Source: an uncultured Bacilli bacterium
GTDB lineage: Bacteria; Bacillota_I; Bacilli_A; RF39; UBA660
Length of the DNA: 64,000 bases
Reading direction: 5' to 3'
NCBI GenBank assembly: GCA_947626095.1
Contig: CANQQV010000004.1
Location: 62,001-126,000 of the forward strand
Notes under the pieces: generated by a model
Seen by the model: the letters and a program-made list of their open reading frames with translations, nothing else
The model's database searches: none
What the model was told of the DNA's origin: nothing
Program-made: the position numbers and the translations under genes
Part shown: one piece after another, positions 17,308 to 24,670 of the stretch
How the letters are laid out: each line of letters begins with the position of its first letter
Position numbering within the stretch: the stretch's first letter is position 1

Positions 17308-18279
17308 ATGGCCGTAGTTTCTTTAAGTTATTTATTAGAAGCTGGAGTTCATTTTGGACATCAAACAAAAAGATGGAATCCTAAAATGAAAGAGTATATT
17401 TATACAACAAGAGATGACATTTATATTATCGATTTGCAAAAAACCTTAGCAAAAATCGAAGAAGCATATGCAGAAATCAATAAGATAGCTGCAAATGGAG
17501 GTACATTCCTATTTGTAGGAACTAAAAAACAAGCGAATGAGGCCGCTAGAGAAAATGCCGAAAGAACAAATTCATATTATGTAACTGAAAGATGGTTAGG
17601 AGGAACATTAACTAACTTCCGTACTATCAGAAGTAGAGTAAAACGTCTAGAAGAAATCGAAAACATGGAAAAAGATGGAACATTTGATGTTTTACCTAAA
17701 AAAGAAGTTATTAATCTTAAAAAAGAATATGAAAAATTAAACAAATTATTATGTGGTATCCGTGCTATGGATAAATTACCCCAAGCTTTAATTATTGTTG
17801 ATCCTAAAAAGGAAATCAATGCAATTAGAGAAGCAAGAAAGTTAAATATACCTATATTTGGTATTGTTGATACAAACTGTGATCCAGACGATGTAGATTA
17901 TGTTATTCCAGGTAACGATGACGCTGTAAGAGCCGTTAAAGTTGTTCTTGGTGTTCTAGGTAATGCTATCGCTGAAGCCAATGGTGGTGAAATCATCGAT
18001 TACGTTACTGAAGATGATAAAAAAGCTAAAAAGCCAGAAAAAATGGAAGATGTAATGGCTGAAGTAGATAGAGCTAAAGCTGAAGCTGAAAAAGCTAAAA
18101 CTCATGCTAAAGAAGCTCCAGTTGAAGAACCTGCTGAAGAAGTAGTTGAAGAAACTACTGAAACTGAAGATTTAAGCTCTAAAACTTTAACTGAATTAAA
18201 AGCCATGGCTAAAGCTTCAGGTATCAAAGGATACTCTGCAATGAAAAAAGATGAATTAATTGCATCTTTAAGTGAATAA
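17308..18279 (+). CDS. rpsB: 30S ribosomal protein S2 with C-terminal SAP-like extension
   Basis: The first ~230 residues are standard S2 ('[19 protein letters not shown]', '[17 protein letters not shown]', '[20 protein letters not shown]'). After this the 323-residue protein adds an acidic, Ala/Glu/Lys-rich linker and ends with a 35-residue helix-extended-helix module ('[19 protein letters not shown]') like the SAP or Rho N-terminal fold, which binds nucleic acid in other proteins. Such tails occur on ribosomal and transcription proteins in several AT-rich lineages. It is followed by tsf after 32 bases. Confidence 0.96.
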   Translation: MAVVSLSYLLEAGVHFGHQTKRWNPKMKEYIYTTRDDIYIIDLQKTLAKIEEAYAEINKIAANGGTFLFVGTKKQANEAARENAERTNSYYVTERWLGGTLTNFRTIRSRVKRLEEIENMEKDGTFDVLPKKEVINLKKEYEKLNKLLCGIRAMDKLPQALIIVDPKKEINAIREARKLNIPIFGIVDTNCDPDDVDYVIPGNDDAVRAVKVVLGVLGNAIAEANGGEIIDYVTEDDKKAKKPEKMEDVMAEVDRAKAEAEKAKTHAKEAPVEEPAEEVVEETTETEDLSSKTLTELKAMAKASGIKGYSAMKKDELIASLSE

Positions 18280-18311
18280 TATAATATTTAATTAAGAAAG
18301 AAGGGTTACAT

Positions 18312-19184
18312 ATGATAAGCGCAAGCTTAGTTAAAGAATTACGTGAACAAACAGGAGCCGGAATGATGGATTGTAAAAAAGCATTATCAGAATGCGATGG
18401 CAATCTAGAAGCTGCTGTTGATTGGTTAAGAGAAAAAGGTATTGCTAAAGCCGGTAAAAAAGAATCAAGAATTGCTGCTGAAGGCTTAGCTGATATCTTT
18501 GTAAAAGGTAATAAAGCTGTTATGATTGAAATCAATGCTGAAACAGACTTCGTTACTAAAAATGATGAATTCAAAGAATTAATCAAAACTGTTGGTGAAA
18601 CTATTTTAAAAAGTAAAGCTGAGACTTTAGAAGAAGCTTTAGAACTACCTTGTGGTGAAGGCACAATAAGAGACTTAATGGTAGCTAAAACTGCTAAAAT
18701 TGGTGAAAAACTTGATTTCCGTCGTTTAGCTGTTATTAAAAAGAAAACAGGCGAAAATTTTGGTACATACCTTCATATGGGTGGAAAAATTGCTGTTGTT
18801 ACAGTAATTAAAGGTGCTAATGAAGAAGTTGCTAAAGATGTAGCAATGCAAGCAGCTGCTATGAAACCAAAATATGTTTTCAAAGAAGATGTTCCTGAAG
18901 CTGAAATTGCTCGTGAAAGAGAAGTTCTAAAAGAACAAGCTATGAATGAAGGAAAACCTGCTGATATAGCTGAAAAAATGGTTGATGGAAGATTAAATAA
19001 ATTCTTTAAAGAAATTTGTCTATCAATGCAAGCATTCATTAAAGATGGCGACATTGATGTAAATAAATACGTAACTAACAATGGAGGAGAATTAATTGCT
19101 AGTACAAGCTTTGTCGTAGGTGAAGGTATTGAAAAACGTCAAGATAACTTCGCTGAAGAAGTAATGGCTCAAATTAACAATTAA
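18312..19184 (+). CDS. tsf: Elongation factor Ts
   Basis: EF-Ts recycles EF-Tu by promoting GDP release. The N-terminal UBA-like module reads 'LREQTGAGMMDCKKALSE', and the EF-Tu contact region holds the invariant 'TDFV' in 'NAETDFVTKNDEF'. The 290-residue length is normal for the two-subdomain form. It shares the rpsB transcript and ends in a strong terminator. The next gene downstream is not pyrH as in many Firmicutes. Confidence 0.97.
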   Translation: MISASLVKELREQTGAGMMDCKKALSECDGNLEAAVDWLREKGIAKAGKKESRIAAEGLADIFVKGNKAVMIEINAETDFVTKNDEFKELIKTVGETILKSKAETLEEALELPCGEGTIRDLMVAKTAKIGEKLDFRRLAVIKKKTGENFGTYLHMGGKIAVVTVIKGANEEVAKDVAMQAAAMKPKYVFKEDVPEAEIAREREVLKEQAMNEGKPADIAEKMVDGRLNKFFKEICLSMQAFIKDGDIDVNKYVTNNGGELIASTSFVVGEGIEKRQDNFAEEVMAQINN

Positions 19185-19192
19185 TATAAATT

Positions 19193-19220
19193 AGACACTT
19201 TTTAGACAAGTGTCTTTTTT
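19193..19220 (+). terminator. Intrinsic terminator of rpsB-tsf
   Basis: AGACACTT / AAGTGTCT stem, seven-base loop, six T. Confidence 0.9.
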
Positions 19221-19276
19221 ATTGGCCGATAAACTCATTCATTCATGATATAATAACAAGTAGGAAGTGAAATTTC

Positions 19277-19867
19277 ATGAATCCCAAAACTAAAAGTATT
19301 ATAAGAAAAATAATCTATATAATTTTATTTCTCTTAATGGCTGTGGCTTTTGTTTATTTAAGTGAAAAATATGCTGCTAATAGCGAACGAAAAGTATACA
19401 CTATTACAGATTATTATACTAATAACACCAATAAATACTATGAAGTCGTAACTGGTAATAAAATGATCTCTTTAATTCGTAATGGTCATAATATTATCGT
19501 CATTGGTAGTAGTAACTCAAAATATAGTCAAAGATATATTGAAGAAATCGATAAAATCTTCAATAGCCTTAAAATCGATAAAGTATATTACTATGATTTA
19601 AACAATGATAAATCCCAACAAAACTCTAATTATTATAAAATCCGTGAATTACTAGAAGGTTATTTAACTTCAACTGATGATAATGATAACAACTTACTAG
19701 CTCCAAGCTTGTACATCATTAATAATGGTCAAGTCGAGTATTATAATACTGAAACTGCCGCTATTAAAAATACTACGGACATTAACTCATATTGGAATGA
19801 AGAACAACAACTAATCTTCCAAGGTGAAATAACAAACGCTATAAATAAATATTATTTGAATAAATAG
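19277..19867 (+). CDS. Membrane-anchored thioredoxin-fold-like protein without the CXXC motif
   Basis: A 196-residue protein with an N-terminal transmembrane anchor ('IIYIILFLLMAVAFVYL'). The outer part resembles a thioredoxin fold: a strand 'NIIVIGSSNSKYSQRYI' where an active-site CXXC would sit (here Ser/Lys), a helix, then 'DKVYYYDLNN', and 'APSLYIINNGQVEYY' with the cis-Pro position. It has no cysteine at the active site, so a redox role is unlikely. It resembles thioredoxin-like accessory proteins of bacteriocin loci in outline. It occupies the place usually held by pyrH between tsf and frr. Confidence 0.65.
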   Translation: MNPKTKSIIRKIIYIILFLLMAVAFVYLSEKYAANSERKVYTITDYYTNNTNKYYEVVTGNKMISLIRNGHNIIVIGSSNSKYSQRYIEEIDKIFNSLKIDKVYYYDLNNDKSQQNSNYYKIRELLEGYLTSTDDNDNNLLAPSLYIINNGQVEYYNTETAAIKNTTDINSYWNEEQQLIFQGEITNAINKYYLNK

Positions 19868-19910
19868 TAAATATGCATTATAATTTAATCATGAAGGAGA
19901 GAATAAAAAA

Positions 19911-20450
19911 ATGATTGATACAGAAGTTGAATTTAAAATGATGAGTGCTCTTGAAGTAATGGAAAACCGATTTACAACAATTAGAGCTGGCCGTGCTAAT
20001 TCATCAATGGTTAATGGTATAAATGTTGATTATTATGGAACACCAACTCCTATTCAAAGTTTAGCTAACATTACTGTTCCTGAAGCTAAAACCTTAATGA
20101 TTAAACCATTTGATCGTTCATGCTTAAAAGATATCGTTAAAGCCATTCAAGAAGCCAATCTTGGTATAAATCCAACTGATAATGGTGAGTCAGTAATACT
20201 AACTATGCCTGAACTTACTGAAGAAAGAAGAAAAGACTATGTTAAACAAGCTAAACAAATAGCTGAAGAAACAAAAGTTGCTTTAAGAAAAGTTCGTCAA
20301 GAAGCGAATGATGATATTAAAAAAGATGAATCAATAACTGAAGATGACGAAAAGAGAATGCTTGATGAAGTTCAAAAACTTATTACTGAATACAATAAAA
20401 AAGTTGATGAAAAACTAAAAGAAAAAGAAGACGAATTAATGGCTATCTAA
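19911..20450 (+). CDS. frr: Ribosome recycling factor
   Basis: RRF splits post-termination ribosomes with EF-G. The 179-residue protein shows the family signature 'FTTIRAGRANSSMVNGI', 'VDYYGTPTPIQSLANI' and the closing helix 'DEVQKLITEYNKKVDEKL'. An AAGGAGAG site precedes the ATG. It begins 43 bases after the thioredoxin-like gene and is followed by a terminator. Confidence 0.97.
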   Translation: MIDTEVEFKMMSALEVMENRFTTIRAGRANSSMVNGINVDYYGTPTPIQSLANITVPEAKTLMIKPFDRSCLKDIVKAIQEANLGINPTDNGESVILTMPELTEERRKDYVKQAKQIAEETKVALRKVRQEANDDIKKDESITEDDEKRMLDEVQKLITEYNKKVDEKLKEKEDELMAI

Positions 20451-20475
20451 GCAAACTACTAAAGTTTGCTTTTTT
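20449..20475 (+). terminator. Intrinsic terminator after frr
   Basis: AAGCAAACT / AGTTTGCTT stem with a five-base loop and T run, overlapping the frr stop codon. Confidence 0.9.
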
Positions 20476-20533
20476 CTTTGCATTCAAACCACTTTTAATA
20501 TATAATAAAGGCTATTAAAAAAAGGTGAGAAAT

Positions 20534-22111
20534 ATGGCAGATCATACAATCGAATATGGAATTATATATAGCAAATCTAACATCGGTCCTAATAAATATC
20601 TTTTATTTCCTTTAGATCTAGTTGAAGGCTACCAAATGGGTGGTACATTTCTAAGTGATCCCATCTATAAAACCGCTGACTCTAAAGAAAATATTAGTAA
20701 TAGCGACTTCCTAGTCGATAATATCTTTACCTATAATGATTTATTAAGACATTACGAATATGATGATATCGACTTTGTCAAAGAATACTACTTAGCTGAT
20801 GCCAAAGATTATTTCTATTATGTTGAAATAACACCTAAAGAAATTATTAAACGCAAACTTAATATGAGTTTATTAAGTTCTTTAAATCCTCGCGAAACTT
20901 ACGAAGCCCAAAATAAGGAAGCGGCCGTTGCCTTAAATAGTGATGCCTTGAGTATCTTACTTAGTATTGATGACCTAGATGCTCTTCGTAAAGAAATTCT
21001 AAGATATCAAAATTTAGTAAGTAAATTTAAAAACGAAGAGATGAAAAAAGGTACTACTAAAATTGTTGTTGAACAAGGTCATGTCGTTGAAATTCAAACA
21101 ACACGTCAATGTAAAAATAACCAGCAAGTAGTAACCGAGCCTGAAGAAGAAACTATTAAAGAATATACAAGTGATGTTAGTTTAAAAGGTTTAGAAAAAT
21201 ACATCAAAGAACGTGTCTTTGGTCATGATGAAGAAATCAAAATCATTGCTAAAACTCTCCTAATGAACTATCGTGCTAATGCTAAATATGGTACAGAACC
21301 AATCTTAATCTTAGGTCCAACAGGAACAGGTAAGACAGAAACCATTAAAGCCGCTTCTGAATATTTAGGTATTCCTTTTCTTGAAATAAATACCGCCAAT
21401 TTAGTTCCTCAAGGAATTAAAGGAACGTCAATTGAAGATTGTTTATATTCTTTACTAGCTTCTTGTAACTATGATATGGATAAAGCTGAAAGAGCTCTTA
21501 TATTCTTTGATGAATTCGATAAAATAGGAGAAAGTGACTTAGATATAAAAAGTGCTGTTAAAGAAATAATGCTTAAATTTTTTGAAGGTTCAACCTTCCT
21601 TATCGATAAACCAAGTGATGATTATAACTTCAATACGCGAATGTTAAACAAAGTTTATGCTGGTGCCTTTCAAAATCTTTTCGATGCGAAAAAAAATATC
21701 GGTTTTGGCGCCTCTCCAACTATAACTACCTTAAATCGTAGTCGTATCTACGAAGATCATTACTTTGGTAAAGAATTAGTAACTCGTATTCCGCATATCT
21801 TAACATTTAATCCATTAGACCGTGAAACGCAAAAAAGAGTCATCTTAGAATCAAAACTAAGTATTTTACTTCGTAAAAAAGAAAGATATGAAGAAGAGTT
21901 TCATACTTCTTTAGTTGCCACTGATGCTTATATCGAAGCTGTCTTAACTAAATTAGCTGCTTCCGAAAAGAGTATGCGTGATCTAAATAATATAATTCTC
22001 GATAGTTTAAATCAAGTTGAGTATGCTTTACTAGCCAATGAAGGTCATACTAGTGAAGTCATCTTAACTGATGAAACAGTCGAAAATCCTTATAAATTTA
22101 CTTTAAAATAA
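20534..22111 (+). CDS. ClpX-like AAA+ ATPase with a novel N-terminal domain
   Basis: A 525-residue AAA+ protein. Residues 1-215 are unlike the ClpX zinc domain and I cannot assign them. Residues 216-525 are a ClpX/HslU-type module: Walker A 'GPTGTGKT' (261-268), Walker B 'ALIFFDEFDK' (321-330), 'VYAGAFQNLFDAKKNIGFG' (375-392), an arginine-finger region 'VTRIP' and a sensor-2 arginine 'SMRDL'. 'NIGFGA' matches the IGF loop with which ClpX docks on ClpP. The pore-1 loop, GYVG in ClpX, is 'GIKG' (294-297), so the substrate-gripping aromatic residue is missing. I chose the ATG at 20534 because AAAGGTGAG precedes it. Confidence 0.85.
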   Translation: MADHTIEYGIIYSKSNIGPNKYLLFPLDLVEGYQMGGTFLSDPIYKTADSKENISNSDFLVDNIFTYNDLLRHYEYDDIDFVKEYYLADAKDYFYYVEITPKEIIKRKLNMSLLSSLNPRETYEAQNKEAAVALNSDALSILLSIDDLDALRKEILRYQNLVSKFKNEEMKKGTTKIVVEQGHVVEIQTTRQCKNNQQVVTEPEEETIKEYTSDVSLKGLEKYIKERVFGHDEEIKIIAKTLLMNYRANAKYGTEPILILGPTGTGKTETIKAASEYLGIPFLEINTANLVPQGIKGTSIEDCLYSLLASCNYDMDKAERALIFFDEFDKIGESDLDIKSAVKEIMLKFFEGSTFLIDKPSDDYNFNTRMLNKVYAGAFQNLFDAKKNIGFGASPTITTLNRSRIYEDHYFGKELVTRIPHILTFNPLDRETQKRVILESKLSILLRKKERYEEEFHTSLVATDAYIEAVLTKLAASEKSMRDLNNIILDSLNQVEYALLANEGHTSEVILTDETVENPYKFTLK

Positions 22112-22119
22112 CAAAATAA

Positions 22120-22150
22120 AACGTACTTCAATGAAGTACGTTATTATTTT
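22120..22150. terminator. Bidirectional terminator between the AAA+ gene and tRNA-Arg
   Basis: A ten-base-pair AACGTACTTC / GAAGTACGTT hairpin with a three-base loop. The T-rich tail is better on the minus strand, so it mainly serves the tRNA. Confidence 0.7.
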
Positions 22151-22151
22151 A

Positions 22152-22228
22152 TGGTGTCCCCGAAGTGATTCGAACACTTGACCGATCGCTTAGAAGGCGA
22201 TTGCTCTATCCAGCTGAGCTACGAGGAC
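22152..22228 (-). tRNA. tRNA-Arg (anticodon UCU)
   Basis: The minus strand folds into a full cloverleaf. The acceptor stem GTCCTCG pairs with CGGGGAC (one G-U pair), the D arm is GCTCAGCTGGATAGAGC, the anticodon arm ATCGC-CTTCTAA-GCGAT gives UCU, and the T loop is TTCGAAT. The discriminator A is followed by an encoded CCA. It reads the AGA and AGG codons that dominate Arg usage here. Confidence 0.96.
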
Positions 22229-22248
22229 ATAACTCACAGAACATATTG

Positions 22249-22277
22249 ATTATATAATAAAAAACTTTAGTTTTCAA
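22249..22277 (-). promoter_or_regulatory. Sigma-A promoter of tRNA-Arg
   Basis: On the minus strand TTGAAA, 17 bases, TATAAT, ending 21 bases before the tRNA. The -35 box and part of the spacer lie over the end of gerM. Confidence 0.8.
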
Positions 22278-23196
22278 GTCTAAATTCGTCGATTTCTTGT
22301 GAATCAACTTCAAATATAACTTGATCAATCCCTAAAGTATCATGGATAGAGTAGAAGATAGCATATTTTACTTCTTCCTTTAGTTTACCATCGTATACAC
22401 TCTTAAGTAAAACATCATTAAAATTTAACGCTAATGAATTTTCACTTGCTTCATAATTCATTAATTCAACTTGGTAATCTAAATGGCTTAATAAATTACT
22501 ACTATTTAAACGATTACTCTTTAAACTATTAATAATAATTTCAATTTTATCATCACTACTATTAGTTACATAACTAATCGGAACATAATAATAATCATTA
22601 GCTTTCTTCAAATAATACACAGTTACCATCTTACTATTATTAATTGTAGTTAAATCATAAACTTTATTAATTCCATAACTACGTGTTAAATATAAATCTA
22701 ATTTTTTCTTTGAATTAGGTAATTCTAATAATCTTTCTCCTTCTACAAAAACCATTACCTTTTTAATACCATTAATTGATGTTAAAGAAAAAATAAGCGC
22801 TTCCATCATCTTTTCTTCTTTATCTTCCTTAATAGTTAAAAACTCTTTACTAAAATTAACTTTTAATAAGCCGTTATCTAAATCATAACTTAATACTTTA
22901 GTTCCTTTAGGAATAACTGCCTTAAATCCATCTGGTAATTTAATATTACTATCAGAACCAATAATTAACGCCTTTAAAATATTTCCTATTTGCTCATTAA
23001 TATCATCACCACTTGAATTAACTTCCGTCATCCCAATAAAATCATTCTCATCAATTAAATAAATATTAATATTTTTCCCTTTATTATTTGTCTCAACTTC
23101 TTCATTAATCTCTTCTGGATAATTATAAAGTAAAAAAGCTAGTAATAAGAGAAGAGTGGAAATAGCTATTTTATTAAAAGTCAGACTTTTTAACAT
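22267..23196 (-). CDS. gerM: GerM-like spore protein (two GerMN domains)
   Basis: A 309-residue protein with an N-terminal membrane anchor ('ISTLLLLLAFLLYNY') and two GerMN repeats. The first runs over about residues 45-165 ('INIYLIDENDF ... NGLLKVNFSKEF ... INGIKKVMVFVEGE') and the second over 190-305 ('MVTVYYLKKAND ... NSLALNFNDVLL ... LGIDQVIFEV'). In Bacillus, GerM is made in the mother cell under sigma-E and sits with SpoIIQ and SpoIIIAH at the forespore membrane. Here it lies next to gerE, the same neighbour as in Bacillus, and close to spoIIIAH. Its 5' region is nearly identical to that of sigK. Confidence 0.88.
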   Translation of the reverse strand: MLKSLTFNKIAISTLLLLLAFLLYNYPEEINEEVETNNKGKNINIYLIDENDFIGMTEVNSSGDDINEQIGNILKALIIGSDSNIKLPDGFKAVIPKGTKVLSYDLDNGLLKVNFSKEFLTIKEDKEEKMMEALIFSLTSINGIKKVMVFVEGERLLELPNSKKKLDLYLTRSYGINKVYDLTTINNSKMVTVYYLKKANDYYYVPISYVTNSSDDKIEIIINSLKSNRLNSSNLLSHLDYQVELMNYEASENSLALNFNDVLLKSVYDGKLKEEVKYAIFYSIHDTLGIDQVIFEVDSQEIDEFRLEN

Positions 23197-23224
23197 CTAA
23201 TCACCTAATTAATTATATTTAAAA
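23192..23224 (-). promoter_or_regulatory. Promoter/leader element of gerM shared with sigK
   Basis: A 33-base stretch is identical to 53722-53754 in front of sigK. On the minus strand it contains AATATAAT, five bases, then AGGTGATTAG and the ATG. The spacing equals that of CATACAAT before yqfC, suggesting a sigma-E -10 box with a very short leader. Confidence 0.6.
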
Positions 23225-23238
23225 AAATAATTTTAAGA

Positions 23239-23262
23239 ATAAAAAACCCTTAAAAAGGGTTT
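23239..23262 (-). terminator. Intrinsic terminator after gerE
   Basis: On the minus strand AAACCCTT / AAGGGTTT with a three-base loop and a TTTTATT tail, just before gerM. Confidence 0.8.
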
Positions 23263-23464
23263 ATAAATTAATTTCATTTAATTTTAATAACTCAATAATC
23301 GCTTGACCACGACTACTAACACCTAACTTTTGTATAACATTTGATATATGATTTCTTACAGTCTTTTCACTAATGATTAACTTACTAGCTATTTCATCCG
23401 TCGTATAGTTAAGTATTAAAAGATCAAACACTTCTTTTTCTCTTTTTGTTAATATATTCTTCAT
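23261..23464 (-). CDS. gerE: GerE-like LuxR-family transcription regulator
   Basis: A 67-residue stand-alone LuxR/GerE helix-turn-helix protein with the full signature 'LTKREKEVFDLLILNYTTDE' followed by 'SEKTVRNHISNVIQKLGV'. There is no receiver domain, and the length matches Bacillus GerE (74 residues), which activates and represses late mother-cell genes together with sigma-K. A sigma-K-like promoter is visible upstream, and gerM follows as in Bacillus. AAGGAAG is the ribosome site. Confidence 0.88.
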   Translation of the reverse strand: MKNILTKREKEVFDLLILNYTTDEIASKLIISEKTVRNHISNVIQKLGVSSRGQAIIELLKLNEINL

Positions 23465-23486
23465 ATAAATCTCTTCCTTACTACTA

Positions 23487-23513
23487 TATTTTATGAAGAA
23501 TACAAAAGAGTGT
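23487..23513 (-). promoter_or_regulatory. Sigma-K-type promoter of gerE
   Basis: On the minus strand, AC at 23513-23512, 16 bases, then CATAAAATA (23495-23487). This equals the known sigma-K consensus AC-N16/17-CATANNNTA. The start would give a leader of about 16 bases. Confidence 0.6.
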
Positions 23514-24001
23514 TAATTAAACTTAACTGTAATATACTTATCTTCTTTAAATTCCGTTCTAACCATTCTAATAATATCATTAGCAATTTTATAATCACTC
23601 TTATCACTATCTATTACTATTGTTACATTATTACCATTAACTTTAATAAACGAATCATACTTAAATTCCTCTTTAACAATCTTTTCTAACTTTTCTTCAA
23701 TACTCTTATTATTTGAAATAGTAAGTAATTCATCATAAGCACTATTTTTACTTTCTAAATCAGTAGTTTCACTAAGTAAGATATTCTGTAAATCATTAAT
23801 CGTTTCCATTACTTCTTCATCACTTTGTACTCTTAAAGCTACTAATTCTGTACTTTCATTTACGACTAAACTCGTTTCTTCTTCATCTTCTGGTAACGTA
23901 AAATCACTTAAACTGTTTTCATTCATACTTACATAAAAAATACTAAGAACTAAAATAATACTAAATAAAAAAGTAAACCAAACACTTTGCTTACTGACCA
24001 T
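23513..24001 (-). CDS. spoIIIAH: Stage III sporulation protein AH-like
   Basis: A 162-residue membrane-anchored protein. The N-terminus 'VSKQSVWFTFLFSIILVLSI' matches the SpoIIIAH anchor, and the C-terminal ring-building domain has 'EKIVKEEFKYDSFIKVNGNNV' and 'IDSDKSDYKIANDIIRMV'. SpoIIIAH with SpoIIQ forms the channel between mother cell and forespore. I chose the ATG at 24001, seven bases after GGAGG. The rest of the SpoIIIA operon is not in the window; here the gene heads a spoIIIAH-gerE-gerM series. Confidence 0.85.
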   Translation of the reverse strand: MVSKQSVWFTFLFSIILVLSIFYVSMNENSLSDFTLPEDEEETSLVVNESTELVALRVQSDEEVMETINDLQNILLSETTDLESKNSAYDELLTISNNKSIEEKLEKIVKEEFKYDSFIKVNGNNVTIVIDSDKSDYKIANDIIRMVRTEFKEDKYITVKFN

Positions 24002-24015
24002 TTCCATTCCTCCAA

Positions 24016-24031
24016 TACTACTATATTTTAT
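24016..24031 (-). promoter_or_regulatory. Candidate spore-sigma promoter element of spoIIIAH
   Basis: ATAAAATATAGTAGTA on the minus strand, identical over 16 bases to 23494-23479 in front of gerE, and placed right next to the ribosome site in both. Confidence 0.5.
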
Positions 24032-24106
24032 TAATTGACAGCCAAAATTATACATTTTATTTTACTATTTATTTAATTTATATTATTATATTAGTAGGTG
24101 ATTAAG

Positions 24107-24559
24107 ATGAAAAACTTCTTAAAGAAATATCAATTTGTTATTATTTTAACTTTACTATTAATTGTCTTATGTGTAGGCCCTAAACTAGTCTTTGCCGCTA
24201 CTTCATCTAAACTTAATTTTTGTCAATATCGCGGTACTAGAAGAGCTTTTAAAATCTTAGGTTTAGTTATTAATTTTATTAAAATCCTTGTTCCAATAAT
24301 TTTAATTATCACTGGTATTATGTCCTTAAGTAAAACTATCTTCTCCGGTAAAAGTGAAGATTTTACAGCCAGTTTAACACTTTTAGTTCGTAAATGTATT
24401 GCTGGTATTGTTATCTTCTTACTACCAACTGTTATTAATTATGCCTTTGATAGTTTAATTGGTTATAACGATGCCTCCTTTACTGCTTGTACTAGATGTA
24501 TGTTAACTCCAAATAACTGTCAAATACCTGATGAAGACCCCGACACTTATACTGATTAA
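24107..24559 (+). CDS. Small secreted or membrane protein with two helices and a Cys-rich tail
   Basis: A 150-residue protein. A Sec-type signal peptide ('IILTLLLIVLCVGPKLVFAAT') is followed by two hydrophobic helices ('LGLVINFIKILVPIILIITG' and 'CIAGIVIFLLPTVINYAF') and a Cys-rich acidic tail ('CTRCMLTPNNCQIPDED'). The layout of signal plus two helices is like VirB2/TrbC pilin-type subunits, but there is no conjugation gene nearby and the identity is uncertain. GGTGATTAAG precedes the ATG at 24107. It lies between the spore genes and the bacteriocin cassette, with a terminator behind it. Confidence 0.6.
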   Translation: MKNFLKKYQFVIILTLLLIVLCVGPKLVFAATSSKLNFCQYRGTRRAFKILGLVINFIKILVPIILIITGIMSLSKTIFSGKSEDFTASLTLLVRKCIAGIVIFLLPTVINYAFDSLIGYNDASFTACTRCMLTPNNCQIPDEDPDTYTD

Positions 24560-24560
24560 T

Positions 24561-24590
24561 AAATGATTCTAACTCTAGAATCATTTTTTT
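24561..24590 (+). terminator. Intrinsic terminator
   Basis: AAATGATTCTA / TAGAATCATTT stem of 11 pairs with an ACTC loop and T run. Confidence 0.9.
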
Positions 24591-24670
24591 GCTAAAAATT
24601 TAAAAAATTAACCAGAAAAAAAAGGAAATGACCCCCTTTATCGCGAATAATTAAAGTGAAGGGAGTAAAT

